Source of the DNA: Clavibacter sp. VKM Ac-2872
Lineage (GTDB): Bacteria; Actinomycetota; Actinomycetes; Actinomycetales; Microbacteriaceae
Assembly (NCBI RefSeq): GCF_015351105.1
Contig: NZ_JADKRR010000001.1
Span: 124,001 to 188,000, forward strand
Direction: 5' to 3'
DNA: 64,000 nucleotides
The position numbers and the translations under genes were made by a program. The first letter of the stretch is position 1. Every line of letters starts with the position of its first letter. Below the pieces are notes generated by a model. It did not search any database. It was not told the origin of the DNA and was given only the letters and a program-made list of their open reading frames with translations. Below are positions 33,737-44,166 of the stretch, in pieces.

Positions 33737-34215
33737 TCGGGCTCTCGCCGGTGCGCGCCGCGGACGTCGATGCGATGCACGCCTTCCTCGCGGCGGCGGA
33801 CCTCACGGTCACCGGGCTCGACGACCCGGGCGTGCGGCTCTGGATCCGGCGCGACGCCGCCGGCCGCGTCACCGGCAGCACCGGCTTCGAGCTCAGCGCC
33901 GACGGACGGCACGCGCTGATCCGCAGCGTCGCGGTGGATCCCGCCCTGCGGTCCGCGGGCCTCGGGTCGACGCTCGCCCGGCACGCGCTCGCCGAGGCGG
34001 CCGCCGCCGGCGCCGAGCGCGCCTGGCTGTTCTCGCGGAGGTCGGGCCCGTTCTGGCAGGGCCTCGGCTTCGCGGCGGCGGATCGCGAGGCGCTCGCCGC
34101 CGCGCTGCCCGGCGCCCGCCAGGTCGTCGCCTTCCGCGCGAGCGGCCAGCTGGCGCGCGAGGTCGCGTGGTCGCGCCCGCTCGGATCGGCCGCCGACCCG
34201 GACCCCCGCGGATGA
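33733..34215 (+). CDS. GNAT N-acetyltransferase (ArsN-like)
   Basis: A 160-residue GNAT protein with the acetyl-CoA loop RSAGLGSTLA, preceded by the beta-bulge region LIRSVAVDPALRSAGLG. The ArsN-like layout (short domain with SRRSGPFWQGLGF near the end) suggests modification of a small amine, possibly with an arsenic-related or detoxifying role. The GTG at 33733 overlaps the crcB stop, so it is part of the same unit. Substrate unknown. Confidence 0.78.
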   Translation: MIGLSPVRAADVDAMHAFLAAADLTVTGLDDPGVRLWIRRDAAGRVTGSTGFELSADGRHALIRSVAVDPALRSAGLGSTLARHALAEAAAAGAERAWLFSRRSGPFWQGLGFAAADREALAAALPGARQVVAFRASGQLAREVAWSRPLGSAADPDPRG

Positions 34216-34823
34216 CGGGACCCGTCGCCGACGCCTACGCCGCGCGCGCCGCCGAGTACGCGGAGCGCCTCGGCACCCTCGAGGCGGTGCACCCCGCCGA
34301 TCTCGCGCTCGTGACGACGTGGGCCGACGGGATCACGGGCCCCGTGCTCGACGCCGGCTGCGGACCGGGCCACTGGACCGCGCTCCTCGCCTCCCGCGGC
34401 CTCGACGCGCGCGGCGTGGACCTCGTGCCCGCCTTCGTCGCGCACGCCCGCGCCGCGCATCCGGGCGTCCCCTTCGCGGTCGGCGACCTGGACGCGCTCG
34501 GCGCCGGGGACGGCGCGCTCGGCGGCGCGCTCGCCTGGTACTCGCTCATCCACCACGCGCCCGCGCGGATCGGCGTGCCGCTCGGCGAGCTGGCGCGGGT
34601 CGTCCGGCCGGGCGGCGGCCTGCTCGTCGGCGCGTTCGCGGGTCCCGACGGGATCCCGGGCGCCGAGCCCTTCGACCACGCCGTCACGCGCGCGTGGCGC
34701 TGGTCGCCGGATGCCCTGGCCGCCGAGATCCGCGCGGCCGGCTTCGCGGTGGACGAGGTGCACACGCGGCGCGGTCCCGGGTCGCGCCCGCATCTCGCGA
34801 TCACCGCCCGTCGCCCGGCCTGA
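34212..34823 (+). CDS. Class I SAM-dependent methyltransferase
   Basis: A 203-residue methyltransferase with motif I VLDAGCGPGHWT, motif II GVDLVPAFVAHAR and motif III region LARVVRPGGGLLVGAFAG. It overlaps the GNAT gene by four bases (ATGA). The substrate cannot be assigned. Its translational coupling to crcB and GNAT suggests they respond together, perhaps to fluoride or another stress. Confidence 0.85.
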   Translation: MTGPVADAYAARAAEYAERLGTLEAVHPADLALVTTWADGITGPVLDAGCGPGHWTALLASRGLDARGVDLVPAFVAHARAAHPGVPFAVGDLDALGAGDGALGGALAWYSLIHHAPARIGVPLGELARVVRPGGGLLVGAFAGPDGIPGAEPFDHAVTRAWRWSPDALAAEIRAAGFAVDEVHTRRGPGSRPHLAITARRPA

Positions 34824-34854
34824 CCTGGCGCCCCCGCCGACCTAGGCTCGCGGG

Positions 34855-35439
34855 ATGACGACCGCGGATCCGACCCCCGACCCCGAGCCCGTCTGGACCA
34901 CGACCGGTCGACGCGACCTCCACCGCGGCCGCGTCGTCCTCGTCGACCACGACGTGGAGCTGCCCGACGGATCCGCGTCCCGGTACGAGGTCGACGAGAG
35001 CGTGCCGTTCGCGGTGGCGACGCTCGTGATCGACGGCGACCACGTGATCCTCTCGCGCCAGTACCGGCACCCGCTCGGGCGCTGGATCCTCGACCTCCCG
35101 GGCGGCGCGGGCGACGCCGGCGAGCAGCCCGTCGACGCCGCCCGCCGCGAGCTCGAGGAGGAGCTCGGCCTCGTCGCGCCGGAGATCCGGCCCCTGCGCA
35201 CCTACGCCGTCAACCCGGGCCGTGCGTCCTGGCTCGTGCACGTCTTCGCCTGCACGGCCCCGACCACCGCGGGCACGGCCGACCGCTCCGACCCGTCCGA
35301 GCAGGTGCGCCTCGTCCGCATGCCCGTCGCGGAGCTCGACGCGCGCATCGCCGCGGGCGGCATCGAGGACCCGACCCTGCTGATCGCCCGCGCGGCCGCC
35401 GCCGAGCAGGGGCTGCTGCCGCCGGTCGCGCCGCGCTGA
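34855..35439 (+). CDS. Nudix hydrolase (ADP-ribose pyrophosphatase-like)
   Basis: A 194-residue Nudix protein. The Nudix box reads GGAGDAGEQPVDAARRELEEEL followed by GL, with the REXXEE core intact. The rest (DGDHVILSRQYRHPLGRWILDLPGG) resembles the ADP-sugar pyrophosphatase branch. It hydrolyses a nucleoside diphosphate-X. It is last in the apparent crcB-led unit, with a 31-base gap. Confidence 0.87.
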   Translation: MTTADPTPDPEPVWTTTGRRDLHRGRVVLVDHDVELPDGSASRYEVDESVPFAVATLVIDGDHVILSRQYRHPLGRWILDLPGGAGDAGEQPVDAARRELEEELGLVAPEIRPLRTYAVNPGRASWLVHVFACTAPTTAGTADRSDPSEQVRLVRMPVAELDARIAAGGIEDPTLLIARAAAAEQGLLPPVAPR

Positions 35440-35763
35440 TCCCCGTCGTGCCCGGCTCGTCCGCGCCGTCGAATCGCCCCGCATCGTGCCGGCGCCGCGA
35501 GCGAGGGGCCGGCGTGGCCGACCGGATCACCCGTCAGCCGGGGCACACCGGTCGCACCTCTGCTCCTCCGGGGCGAGCTGCACATCTTCGGCGCTCGCGC
35601 GCATCCGGCCCGCGACTCGGGATGTGTGGATGGATCCGTCGCCGATGCGCCGAGTGCCCTACCGTTCATCAGACGCCCGTCTGACCCGCCTTCGGGCAAC
35701 CGGATGCAGCTCACTCGTCATCCCGCGGGCCACCCGCGCCCTGTCATCCGACCGGAGGATCCC
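35440..35763. other. Non-coding stretch before the small secreted-protein locus
   Basis: About 320 bases with no convincing gene. Its last 45 bases closely match the sequence just upstream of the secreted-protein gene at 37674 (for example CGGAGAATCCCGTGCAC there, CGGAGGATCCCGTGCAC here), so it is a duplicated promoter and leader region. Confidence 0.6.
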
Positions 35764-35853
35764 GTGCACACGCTCACCACCTCGCGCGGCGCGAACCACC
35801 GCTGGACGACGGGCTCGGTCGACACCCGCGTCACGCACCGGGTCGTCACCCCA
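35764..35853 (+). pseudogene. Decayed remnant of a small secreted protein
   Basis: GTG at 35764 sits in the same leader context as the intact gene at 37674, then the frame jumps to a piece closely matching that gene's C-terminus (RGANHRWTTGSVDTRVTH against RGANYRWTTGTVDTRWTH). The signal peptide and middle have been deleted. It remains in frame with the next gene but that gene has its own start. Confidence 0.65.
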
Positions 35854-35955
35854 TCCGCACGCCGAAGTGGACGCTCCGCCAGGCCGCTCGGCTGCGACCT
35901 CTCACCAGCGGGCACCTCGCCCGAAACGCCCCACCCCCTAGAAAGGCAGGAAGAA

Positions 35956-36393
35956 ATGTCACCATGCACCAGCCCACGGAGCGCTCGGGTGCTCCTCGCG
36001 TCCCTGGCCGTCGGCGCGACCCTCCTCGCGGGCGTCGTCGCCGGCCCGGCCGCGCACGCCTTCGCGGCCACGCCGTCCGACGGGGTCGTCCATCCCGCGG
36101 CGTGGCCAGACCCCGTCAACACCCAGTTCCTCGAGCTCATCCAGGCCCCGAAGAGCCCGAGCGTGGGTTCGGTGCTGCTCCAGTCCGGTCGCTGGCGGAA
36201 GTGCGTCGACATGGAGCAAGACGGTTCCCTCGTGACGGTCAGGACGGGCTCGTACCGCAGCACGTCGTTCTTCGGCACCGGGTGCCGGTCGGGGTACGCG
36301 TACCCCCGCAGCGTGGGCAACCTCCCCGCGACCGGACGCTGGACGGAGTTCTACGTGAGCGCGGTGGCCGGGCCCGACCCGCTCCGGTTGTAG
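35956..36393 (+). CDS. Small secreted protein A
   Basis: A 145-residue exported protein. A basic N-terminus and hydrophobic core (VLLASLAVGATLLAGVVAGPAAHAFAA) give a Sec signal with likely cleavage at AHA-FAA. The mature part has two cysteines (KCVDMEQ, GTGCRSG). The ATG at 35956 has AGGCAGGAAG just upstream. It is a distant relative of the protein at 37674, sharing the SGRWRKCVD / GWSRCVD pattern and Cys spacing. No enzyme motif; it may be an apoplastic or cell-surface protein. Confidence 0.75.
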   Translation: MSPCTSPRSARVLLASLAVGATLLAGVVAGPAAHAFAATPSDGVVHPAAWPDPVNTQFLELIQAPKSPSVGSVLLQSGRWRKCVDMEQDGSLVTVRTGSYRSTSFFGTGCRSGYAYPRSVGNLPATGRWTEFYVSAVAGPDPLRL

Positions 36394-36487
36394 CCGGAAC
36401 CTGCGCACGGCGCCAGCACCACGGACGCGCGGGAGCGGCCGCTGGTGAACATGGCGTCCTCGGGCGAGGAGCTGACCGCGCGTCCCG

Positions 36488-37504
<1,017 letters not shown>

Positions 37505-37673
37505 CTATCGGCGGGCCGCCCGCGCCCGGCGGCGGACCAGCCCCGGCACGCCCCTGCATCGCCACCCCCTCTCTTCACCAGACGTTCGTATGATGTACCG
37601 ATCCGGATCCGGCCGCGGCTATACCGTCGTCCCGCGGGTCCCGCCCGCATCCCCCACCCGATCGGAGAATCCC

Positions 37674-38195
37674 GTGCACGTACGCACCACCGCTCCCCGC
37701 CCGCGCCGCACCCGCGTGGCGCTCGCCGTCCTCGCCATCGCGGGATCCGCCCTCGTCGGCGTCGGCACCGCACCCGCCGCGCAGGCGTCGGCGGCCGCTC
37801 CGGCCACCGCGTCGGCCGCCACGACCACCGCCGTCGCCCCCGCGGGCGACCCGGTCGCCGCATCCGACTACTCCGTGCGCCAGCAGACCGTGCACTTCTC
37901 CGCGCACATGCAGCGGTACGGGGACGTCGTCGTGTCGATCCTCATCCAGGGGCCGAACCCCGGCAACGGCCGGCCCGGCTGGTCGCGCTGCGTCGACCTG
38001 CCCCAGTCCGGCCTCCCCATCTGGACCGACATCGGCGTCGGCCTCCTGGCCAACGCGCGCTACACGGTGTCCTCGTACAGCGACTTCGCCTGCTCGCGCG
38101 GCGCGAACTACCGCTGGACGACGGGCACGGTCGACACCCGCTGGACGCACTGGATCGTGTACCCGATCCGCTCCCCGCACGTGACCCTGCGCTAG
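37674..38195 (+). CDS. Small secreted protein B
   Basis: A 173-residue exported protein starting with GTG after a GGAGAA site. The signal peptide (VALAVLAIAGSALVGVGTAPAAQA) ends at AQA-SAA, followed by an Ala/Thr-rich linker (~30-60). The mature domain (RWSRCVDLP-like GWSRCVDLPQSG, DFACSRGANYRW) has a Cys pair and ends in a Trp-rich stretch. A strong terminator follows. Paralogous to the gene at 35956. Confidence 0.78.
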   Translation: MHVRTTAPRPRRTRVALAVLAIAGSALVGVGTAPAAQASAAAPATASAATTTAVAPAGDPVAASDYSVRQQTVHFSAHMQRYGDVVVSILIQGPNPGNGRPGWSRCVDLPQSGLPIWTDIGVGLLANARYTVSSYSDFACSRGANYRWTTGTVDTRWTHWIVYPIRSPHVTLR

Positions 38196-38219
38196 GCCGC
38201 TCCCGCCGCAGCCCCACAT

Positions 38220-38249
38220 CGACGCCCCCGGCACGCGCCGGGGGCGTCG
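38220..38249 (+). terminator. Rho-independent-type terminator hairpin
   Basis: A perfect 13-base stem (38220-38232 with 38237-38249) and a 4-base loop, beginning 24 bases after the stop of the secreted-protein gene. The strong GC stem is followed by a short TCGCGTT stretch, so the U-tract is poor, as is common in this GC range. Confidence 0.7.
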
Positions 38250-38309
38250 TCGCGTTCACACGGTCGCAACACCCGCGCATCGCCGTCGAAACGCACGCTC
38301 CCTACTGTC

Positions 38310-38356
38310 GATTGCAACGGCGATTGCAGGATCCGTTCTCCGCGACGGAGATTGCA
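38310..38356. promoter_or_regulatory. GATTGCA repeats upstream of the DUF3100/RpiR unit
   Basis: Three copies of GATTGCA at 38310-38316, 38322-38328 and 38350-38356, with a TACTGT -10-like box at 38303-38308. The first copies would sit at or just after the start point, so a protein bound there could block transcription. The RpiR-family regulator encoded in the same unit is the obvious candidate. Confidence 0.5.
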
Positions 38357-38411
38357 CGCGCCGTCTCGCACCGCTCCAGCGCCGCTCGACCACCTCGCGA
38401 AGGGACCGCCC

Positions 38412-39755
38412 ATGACCACGACAGTCGGAGCAAGGACGAGGGCCGTCGTCGGCCTGCGCGGTGTCGCCCCGGTGGCCGTCGCCGCCCTCGTCATCGCGCT
38501 CGTCGCGCAGGTCATCGGCTCGCGCACCCTGCCGCTCGGATCCGCCTCCATCGTGTTCTTCCCGATGGTGTGGGGCCTCCTCATCGCCGCCGCGCTCTCG
38601 TTCCAGCGGATCCGCCCGGTCGGCATCGACTTCCAGCGCATCGCGAACGCGTTCGTGGGCGTCGCCGTGCTGTTCCTCGTGGCGCGGCTCGCCTTCAACA
38701 TCGGGCCGAACATCCCGACGCTGCTGCAGGCCGGACCCGCGCTGCTGCTCCAGGAGATCGGGCACCTGCTCGGCACGGTCGCGCTCGCGCTGCCGCTCGC
38801 CGTGCTGCTGCGGATGGGCAAGGCCACCATCGGCGCGACCTTCTCGCTCGACCGCGAGCCCGCCTTCGCGATGGTGAGCGAGAAGTACGGCCCCGACTCC
38901 GACCAGTACCGCGGCGTGCTCGCCATGTACGTGTTCGGCACGCTCTTCGGCGCCGTCTACATCACCCTGCTGACCTCGCTCGTGGCGTCGGCCGACGTGT
39001 TCGACCCGCTGGCGCTCGCGATGGGCGCGGGCGTCGGATCCGGGTCGATGATGGCCGCGTCGACCGCCAGCATCATCGCCGCGTACCCCGGCCAGCAGGA
39101 CGCGATCCTCGGCATCGCGGCGGTCTCGAACCTCATCACCACGGTCCTCGGCGTGTACGTCGGCATCTACGTGGCGCTGCCGCTCGCCGACCGCCTCTAC
39201 CGGTTCCTCACGCGGAAGCAGGCGGCCGCGGAGGCCGCCTCCGGTCCGGTGGCCGTCTCGGCGGAGGCCGCGGAGGCGAACCGCGCCTTCCGCGAGCGCG
39301 TGGCCGAGGCGTCGGCGCCCGTCGCGATCCGGCCGTGGGTGACGATCCCGATCCTCGCGGTCGTGGGCATCGGCACCGCGTCGATCTTCGCGGGCGGCGT
39401 GAGCTGGTCCATCGTCGGCGGCTACGCGATCCTCATCGCGCTGCTGCTGGTGAGCCAGCTGCTGGCGAAGGTGACGCGCAAGGTGTCCGCGATCGTCTTC
39501 GTCACCACGATCGGCGCGCTCGCCTCGAGCCCGTACTCGCCCGTCGGCGCGCAGCTGACCAGCGTGGTCACCTCCATCGACTTCCTCTCCATCGCGTGCG
39601 CCACCCTCACGTTCGCGGGCCTCAGCCTCGGCAAGGACGCGGCGCTGCTGAAGACGGTCGGCTGGCGCATCGTCCCGGTCGGGCTCGTCGCCATCACGGC
39701 GTCGTTCCTGCTCTCGGCCGTCATCGCGGAGTTCGCGCTCGGGTTCTGGTCGTGA
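38412..39755 (+). CDS. DUF3100 family integral membrane protein, probable permease
   Basis: A 447-residue membrane protein with about 12 helices, including ALAMGAGVGSGSMMAASTASIIAAYPG and LSLGKDAALLKTVGWRI; the GAGVGSGSMMAASTA segment is typical of the DUF3100 family. It starts 57 bases after the last GATTGCA repeat with a GAAGGGA site. Relatives are assumed to be transporters. Location beside an RpiR regulator and two dehydrogenases suggests uptake of a branched-chain or hydroxy-acid substrate. Confidence 0.78.
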   Translation: MTTTVGARTRAVVGLRGVAPVAVAALVIALVAQVIGSRTLPLGSASIVFFPMVWGLLIAAALSFQRIRPVGIDFQRIANAFVGVAVLFLVARLAFNIGPNIPTLLQAGPALLLQEIGHLLGTVALALPLAVLLRMGKATIGATFSLDREPAFAMVSEKYGPDSDQYRGVLAMYVFGTLFGAVYITLLTSLVASADVFDPLALAMGAGVGSGSMMAASTASIIAAYPGQQDAILGIAAVSNLITTVLGVYVGIYVALPLADRLYRFLTRKQAAAEAASGPVAVSAEAAEANRAFRERVAEASAPVAIRPWVTIPILAVVGIGTASIFAGGVSWSIVGGYAILIALLLVSQLLAKVTRKVSAIVFVTTIGALASSPYSPVGAQLTSVVTSIDFLSIACATLTFAGLSLGKDAALLKTVGWRIVPVGLVAITASFLLSAVIAEFALGFWS

Positions 39756-40609
39756 GCGCGGCGGATCCGCTCGCCGACTGGCTCGACGAGCTCGAGCCGA
39801 CGAAGGGGCACACGCCGTCGCACGCCCGCGTCGCCCGCGTGCTGCTCGAGAACCAGCAGCTCGCCTCGTACTCCGAGATCGCGGAGATCGCGCAGCGAGC
39901 GGAGGTGAATGCCAGCACCGTGGTGCGGTTCGCGCAGGCCGTCGGCTTCCGCGGCTGGCCCGAGCTCCAGCAGGAGCTGCGGATGCGGTACCTCGCCACG
40001 CTCACCTCGGAGGAGACCCTGCGCGAGCACCCGGCCCCGGCGTCGGGCCAGGTGCACGCGTCCATCCAGCGCGATGTCGCGAACCTCCATCGGGCGCTCG
40101 AGTCCATCGACCCGGGGGAGGGGGACGCGGCCATCGCGGCGCTCGCCGCGGCCGGGCGGATCCTCGTGGTCGGCATGGGCTCGTTCGGCGCGCCGGCGTC
40201 GATCCTGGCCCACCTCGGATCCGTGATGGGCTACCCCATCTCCGTCGAGGGCCGCGGCGGCGCCCACCTCGCCGCCGCCATGACCACGCTCGGCGCGGGC
40301 GACGTGCTCGTGGTCGTGAGCCTGTGGCGGCCGATGCGCGACGTGCTCGCCGCGGCATCCGCGGCCCACGCGGCGGGCACGACCGTCGTCGCCATCACCG
40401 ACATGCGCCGCGGCCGCCTCGCCGCCAGCGCCGACCACGTGCTCGTCGTGCCCAGCGAGGGCGTCTCGTTCCTGCAGTCCACGACCGCGACCACCTCGGT
40501 CGTCTACGGCCTGCTCAGCGGGATGGAGGCGGCGCACCCCGAGCGCAGCCGCGCCGCGCTCCGTCGCACGCAGGAGCTGTGGCAGCAGCTCGGCACCTTC
40601 TCGGGCTGA
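39752..40609 (+). CDS. RpiR-family transcriptional regulator
   Basis: A 285-residue regulator. The N-terminal helix-turn-helix (YSEIAEIAQRAEVNASTVVRFAQAVGF, about residues 40-66) and a C-terminal SIS domain (ILVVGMGSFGAPASILA, VVVSLWRPMRD, TTVVAITDM) are clear. The SIS domain binds phosphorylated sugars in relatives. The GTG overlaps the DUF3100 stop. It probably controls the unit through the GATTGCA repeats. Confidence 0.88.
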   Translation: MSAADPLADWLDELEPTKGHTPSHARVARVLLENQQLASYSEIAEIAQRAEVNASTVVRFAQAVGFRGWPELQQELRMRYLATLTSEETLREHPAPASGQVHASIQRDVANLHRALESIDPGEGDAAIAALAAAGRILVVGMGSFGAPASILAHLGSVMGYPISVEGRGGAHLAAAMTTLGAGDVLVVVSLWRPMRDVLAAASAAHAAGTTVVAITDMRRGRLAASADHVLVVPSEGVSFLQSTTATTSVVYGLLSGMEAAHPERSRAALRRTQELWQQLGTFSG

Positions 40610-40680
40610 CGCGCCCGCCCGCATCCCGCCCGCATCCCACCCGCCTCGACCCGCCGCCCCGCGCGGCACCGGAAGGACCC

Positions 40681-41625
40681 ATGACCCCCACCGACCCGCT
40701 CGACCCCACCACCCCGCGGCGCATCGGCGTCGTCGGGCTCGGATCCATGGGCGGCGCCATGGCCGCGTCCCTCGCCGGCCGCGGCTGGGACGTCGTCGGC
40801 TGCGACCCGTCCGCGGCAGCCCGCGCGGCGTCGGAGGCGCGCGGCCTCGCGACGGTCGCCGATGTGTCCGCGCTCGCCGGGATCCCGTACGTCGTGCTCT
40901 CGCTGCCGTCCGCGCGCGTGGTCGAGGCGACGGTGCCCGCGCTCCTCGCCGCGCCCGGCACCGTGGCCGTCGTCGACACCACCACCTCCGAGCCCGGCAC
41001 GAGCGCCGCGATGGCCGAGCTCGCCGCCGCGCACGGCGCCGCCTTCGTCGACGCGCCGGTCTCCGGCGGCAACACGGGCGCGGCCGCGGGCACGCTCGCG
41101 TCCTTCGTGGGCGGATCCGCGGAGGCCGTCGACGCGGCCCGTCCCGTCCTCGAGGCGCTCACCTCCGGCGGCTGGCGCCACGTCGGCCCCGCCGGCTCCG
41201 GGAACGTCGTGAAGCTCCTCAACAACATGCTCGTCTCGGTCAACCTGCTCGCCGTCGCCGAGGCGATGGACGTCGCGGCGGCCCACGGGATCGACCTCGA
41301 GACGGCGGTCGCGGCGCTCAACACCGCCACGGGCGCGAGCACCGTCAGCCAGCGCATGTTCCCCGACCAGATCCTCAGCGGCCGCTTCGGCTCCGGCTTC
41401 GCGCTCGGGCTCATGGCCCGCGACGTGGCGCTCGCGCACGACGTGGCCCGCGCGACCGGCGCGACCCCGGGGCTCTTCGCCGAGACGGACACGCGCTGGC
41501 AGCAGGCGCTCGCCGCGCTCGGCCCGCAGGCCGACTTCGTGGCCGCCACCTCCACCTTCACCACGGCGACCACCGCCCTGGATCCCGCGCAGCTCTCCGC
41601 CCGGAAGGACGACACCGCATCATGA
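40681..41625 (+). CDS. 3-hydroxyisobutyrate dehydrogenase family protein
   Basis: A 314-residue beta-hydroxyacid dehydrogenase. The NAD loop is VVGLGSMGGAMA, the substrate motif is FVDAPVSGGNTGA and the catalytic lysine is Lys178 in NVVKLLNNML. It oxidises a beta-hydroxy acid to the semialdehyde. It overlaps the aldehyde dehydrogenase gene by 4 bases, so the two probably act in sequence. Confidence 0.9.
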   Translation: MTPTDPLDPTTPRRIGVVGLGSMGGAMAASLAGRGWDVVGCDPSAAARAASEARGLATVADVSALAGIPYVVLSLPSARVVEATVPALLAAPGTVAVVDTTTSEPGTSAAMAELAAAHGAAFVDAPVSGGNTGAAAGTLASFVGGSAEAVDAARPVLEALTSGGWRHVGPAGSGNVVKLLNNMLVSVNLLAVAEAMDVAAAHGIDLETAVAALNTATGASTVSQRMFPDQILSGRFGSGFALGLMARDVALAHDVARATGATPGLFAETDTRWQQALAALGPQADFVAATSTFTTATTALDPAQLSARKDDTAS

Positions 41626-43202
41626 CCGCCACCGCACCCACCACCCGCACCCCGCTCCTCGACGCGGTCGACCCGACCGCGCACCCCGCCCGGCGCGCCC
41701 GGGACCTCATCGCCCACGCGTTCCCCGACGGCATCGGCACCTGGGCCGACGGCCGCGTGCACCCGGGATCCGGGCCCGCGATCGACCTCGTCGACGCCGC
41801 GACCGGCGAGCTCGTCACGAGCTACGCGGATCCCGGCGTCGACGGTGCCGAGACCGCGCTCGCCGCCGCCGTCCGCGGCGCGCGCGCCTGGGGCGCGATG
41901 GACCCCTACGACCGCGCCGCGATCCTCCGCGAGGTCTCCCGCGTGATCGACGCGCACCAGGAGGAGCTCGCCGTCCTCGAGACGGTCACGACCGGCAAGC
42001 CGCTCCGCGACGCCCGCGTCGAGGCCGGCCGCGTCGCGCAGATGTTCGGCTACTACGCCGGCTGGGCCGACAAGGTCACCGGGCAGACGATCCCCGTCCC
42101 CGGCGACTGGCTCACCTACACGACGCGCGTGCCGTGGGGCGTCGTGGTCGCGGTCACGCCGTGGAACTCGCCGCTGTTCACCGCCGGCTGGAACTCGTCC
42201 GCGCCGCTCGCCGCCGGCAACGCGGTGGTCCTGAAGCCCAGCGAGTTCACCCCGCTCAGCACGATCCGCCTGGCGCAGCTCGCGGAGGAGGCGGGCCTGC
42301 CCGCCGGCGTGCTCTCGGTCGCGGTCGGCGCGGGCACCACGGTCGGCGCCGCGCTCAGCACCGACCGGCGCGTGGGCAAGCTGAGCTTCATCGGATCCGT
42401 GCCCGTCGGCCGCACGGTCGCGCAGGCCGCGGCCGGCGCCGGGATCCCCGTCGTCCTCGAGCTCGGCGGCAAGAGCGCCAACATCGTGTTCGCCGACGCG
42501 GACCTCGACCAGGCCGCGCGCGGCGCCGTGAGCGCCGTGTTCTCGGGCGCCGGCCAGTCGTGCGTCGCCGGATCCCGCCTGCTCGTCGAGCGCGGCGCGC
42601 ACGACGAGCTCGTGGCGCGCATCGTCGCCCACGTCGACGCGCTCCGGCTCGGCGACCCGCTGGATCCCGCCACCGAGATCGGCCCGATCATCTCCCGCCG
42701 CCAGGTCGCGACCATCCGCGCGCTCATCCAGGCGGGCCAGGAGGACGGCGCGCGCCGCCTCTCCGGCGCGACCCCGTCCACCGCGGTGGCAGACGGCGCC
42801 CTCGCGGACGGCAGCTGGATCATGCCGACGATCCTGGACGGCGTCGAGCCCGGCCACCGACTCGAGACCACCGAGGTGTTCGGACCCGTCCTCGGCGTCT
42901 CGGTCTTCGACAGCGAGGAGGAAGTCGTCGCGCGGGCCAACGCCACGGGGTTCGGCCTCGCGGGTGCCGTCTGGACCTCCGACGTGTCGCGCGCGCACCG
43001 CGTGGCCGCGGCCGTGGACGCCGGGACCTTCTGGATCAACGCCTACAAGACCATCCACGTGGCCGTCCCGTTCGGCGGCTTCGGCGAGTCCGGCCACGGG
43101 AGGTCGTCCGGCCCGGGCGTGCTCGACGAGTACACGCAGCAGAAGGCGGTGTGGGTCCCGACCACGCCGCCGCCCGCGCCCTTCCCGTCGATGCGCGGCT
43201 AG
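41622..43202 (+). CDS. Aldehyde dehydrogenase
   Basis: A 526-residue NAD(P)-dependent aldehyde dehydrogenase. The fold motifs are NSPLFTAGWNSSAPLAAGN, LELGGKSANIVF with the general base Glu, and the catalytic Cys314 in GQSCVAGSRLLV. The C-terminus FGGFGESGHGR is canonical. It probably oxidises the semialdehyde made by the upstream dehydrogenase. Its ATG overlaps the preceding stop. Confidence 0.93.
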   Translation: MTATAPTTRTPLLDAVDPTAHPARRARDLIAHAFPDGIGTWADGRVHPGSGPAIDLVDAATGELVTSYADPGVDGAETALAAAVRGARAWGAMDPYDRAAILREVSRVIDAHQEELAVLETVTTGKPLRDARVEAGRVAQMFGYYAGWADKVTGQTIPVPGDWLTYTTRVPWGVVVAVTPWNSPLFTAGWNSSAPLAAGNAVVLKPSEFTPLSTIRLAQLAEEAGLPAGVLSVAVGAGTTVGAALSTDRRVGKLSFIGSVPVGRTVAQAAAGAGIPVVLELGGKSANIVFADADLDQAARGAVSAVFSGAGQSCVAGSRLLVERGAHDELVARIVAHVDALRLGDPLDPATEIGPIISRRQVATIRALIQAGQEDGARRLSGATPSTAVADGALADGSWIMPTILDGVEPGHRLETTEVFGPVLGVSVFDSEEEVVARANATGFGLAGAVWTSDVSRAHRVAAAVDAGTFWINAYKTIHVAVPFGGFGESGHGRSSGPGVLDEYTQQKAVWVPTTPPPAPFPSMRG

Positions 43203-43258
43203 CGCGCGACGCGGGCGCGGTCGCCGCGGGTCGTCCCGGGTCGTCCCGGCCGCGTGCG

Positions 43259-43272
43259 GTTAACCGGTTTAC
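43259..43272. promoter_or_regulatory. LacI-type operator candidate at the ThuA promoter
   Basis: A near-palindrome GTTAACCGGTTTAC with the AACCGGTT core that many LacI-family proteins bind. It lies ~125 bases before the ThuA start, in an otherwise GC-rich spacer. The regulator could be the ROK protein of this unit or a distant LacI protein. Confidence 0.5.
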
Positions 43273-43395
43273 AGACGCGGTCGCGCGGTGTTAGCGTCGC
43301 CGCCATCGGGTCCGCGACGACGCTCCCGGATGCGTGCGGGACGGCGGATCGCGGTGTCGTCGCGACCCGGATCCCGCGACCCTCCGAGAGGCACC

Positions 43396-44166
43396 ATGAC
43401 CGACACCGCATCCCCCCTCCGCGTCACCGTCTGGGGCGAGAACCGCCACGAGCGGATCGAGCAGCACGTCCGCGACCGCTACCCGACCGGCATGCACGGC
43501 GCCGTCGCCGAGGGCGTGCAGGAGAACCTGCCCGACGCGCACGTCGAGATCGCGACGATGGACCAGCCCGAGCACGGCCTCACCGAGGAGCTGCTCGCCC
43601 GCACCGACGTCCTCACCTGGTGGGGCCACGCCGCCCACGCCGAGGTGGACGACGAGATCGTCGCGCGCGTGCACCGGCACGTGCTCGACGGGATGGGCCT
43701 CATCGTGCTGCACTCCGGGCACTGGTCGAAGATCTTCACACGCCTGATGGGCACCACGTGCACCCTCCGCTGGCGCAGCGCGCACGACCGCGAGCTCGTG
43801 TGGACCGTGAACCCGCAGCACCCCATCACCCGCGGCGTGCCGAACCCGATCGTCATCGACGGGCAGGAGATGTACGGCGAGTACTTCGACGTGCCCACGC
43901 CCGACGAGCTCGTCTTCATCTCGGGCTTCACGGGCGGCGAGGTGTTCCGCAGCGGCATGACCTACCGCCGCGGCTTCGGCCGGATCTTCTTCTTCTCGCC
44001 CGGCGACCAGGACTTCCCCGTGTACCACCACACGGACGTCCGCCGCGTGATCGCGAACGCGTGCGAGTGGGCGCGGCCCGACCGGCGCGAGACCCCCACG
44101 CTGCTGCGCTACGAGCTCGGCGAGTACTACGACGGCACCGACTACGCCGGGGCGCTCGAGCGATGA
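43396..44166 (+). CDS. ThuA-domain protein (trehalose-utilisation-like)
   Basis: A 256-residue ThuA-family protein with [11 protein letters not shown], the [12 protein letters not shown]-like [16 protein letters not shown] strand and [17 protein letters not shown]. The fold is a glutamine-amidotransferase-like domain; a role in disaccharide processing is assumed from the name only. ATG 43396 follows GAGAGGC and the gene overlaps the next dehydrogenase by 4 bases. Confidence 0.9.
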   Translation: MTDTASPLRVTVWGENRHERIEQHVRDRYPTGMHGAVAEGVQENLPDAHVEIATMDQPEHGLTEELLARTDVLTWWGHAAHAEVDDEIVARVHRHVLDGMGLIVLHSGHWSKIFTRLMGTTCTLRWRSAHDRELVWTVNPQHPITRGVPNPIVIDGQEMYGEYFDVPTPDELVFISGFTGGEVFRSGMTYRRGFGRIFFFSPGDQDFPVYHHTDVRRVIANACEWARPDRRETPTLLRYELGEYYDGTDYAGALER

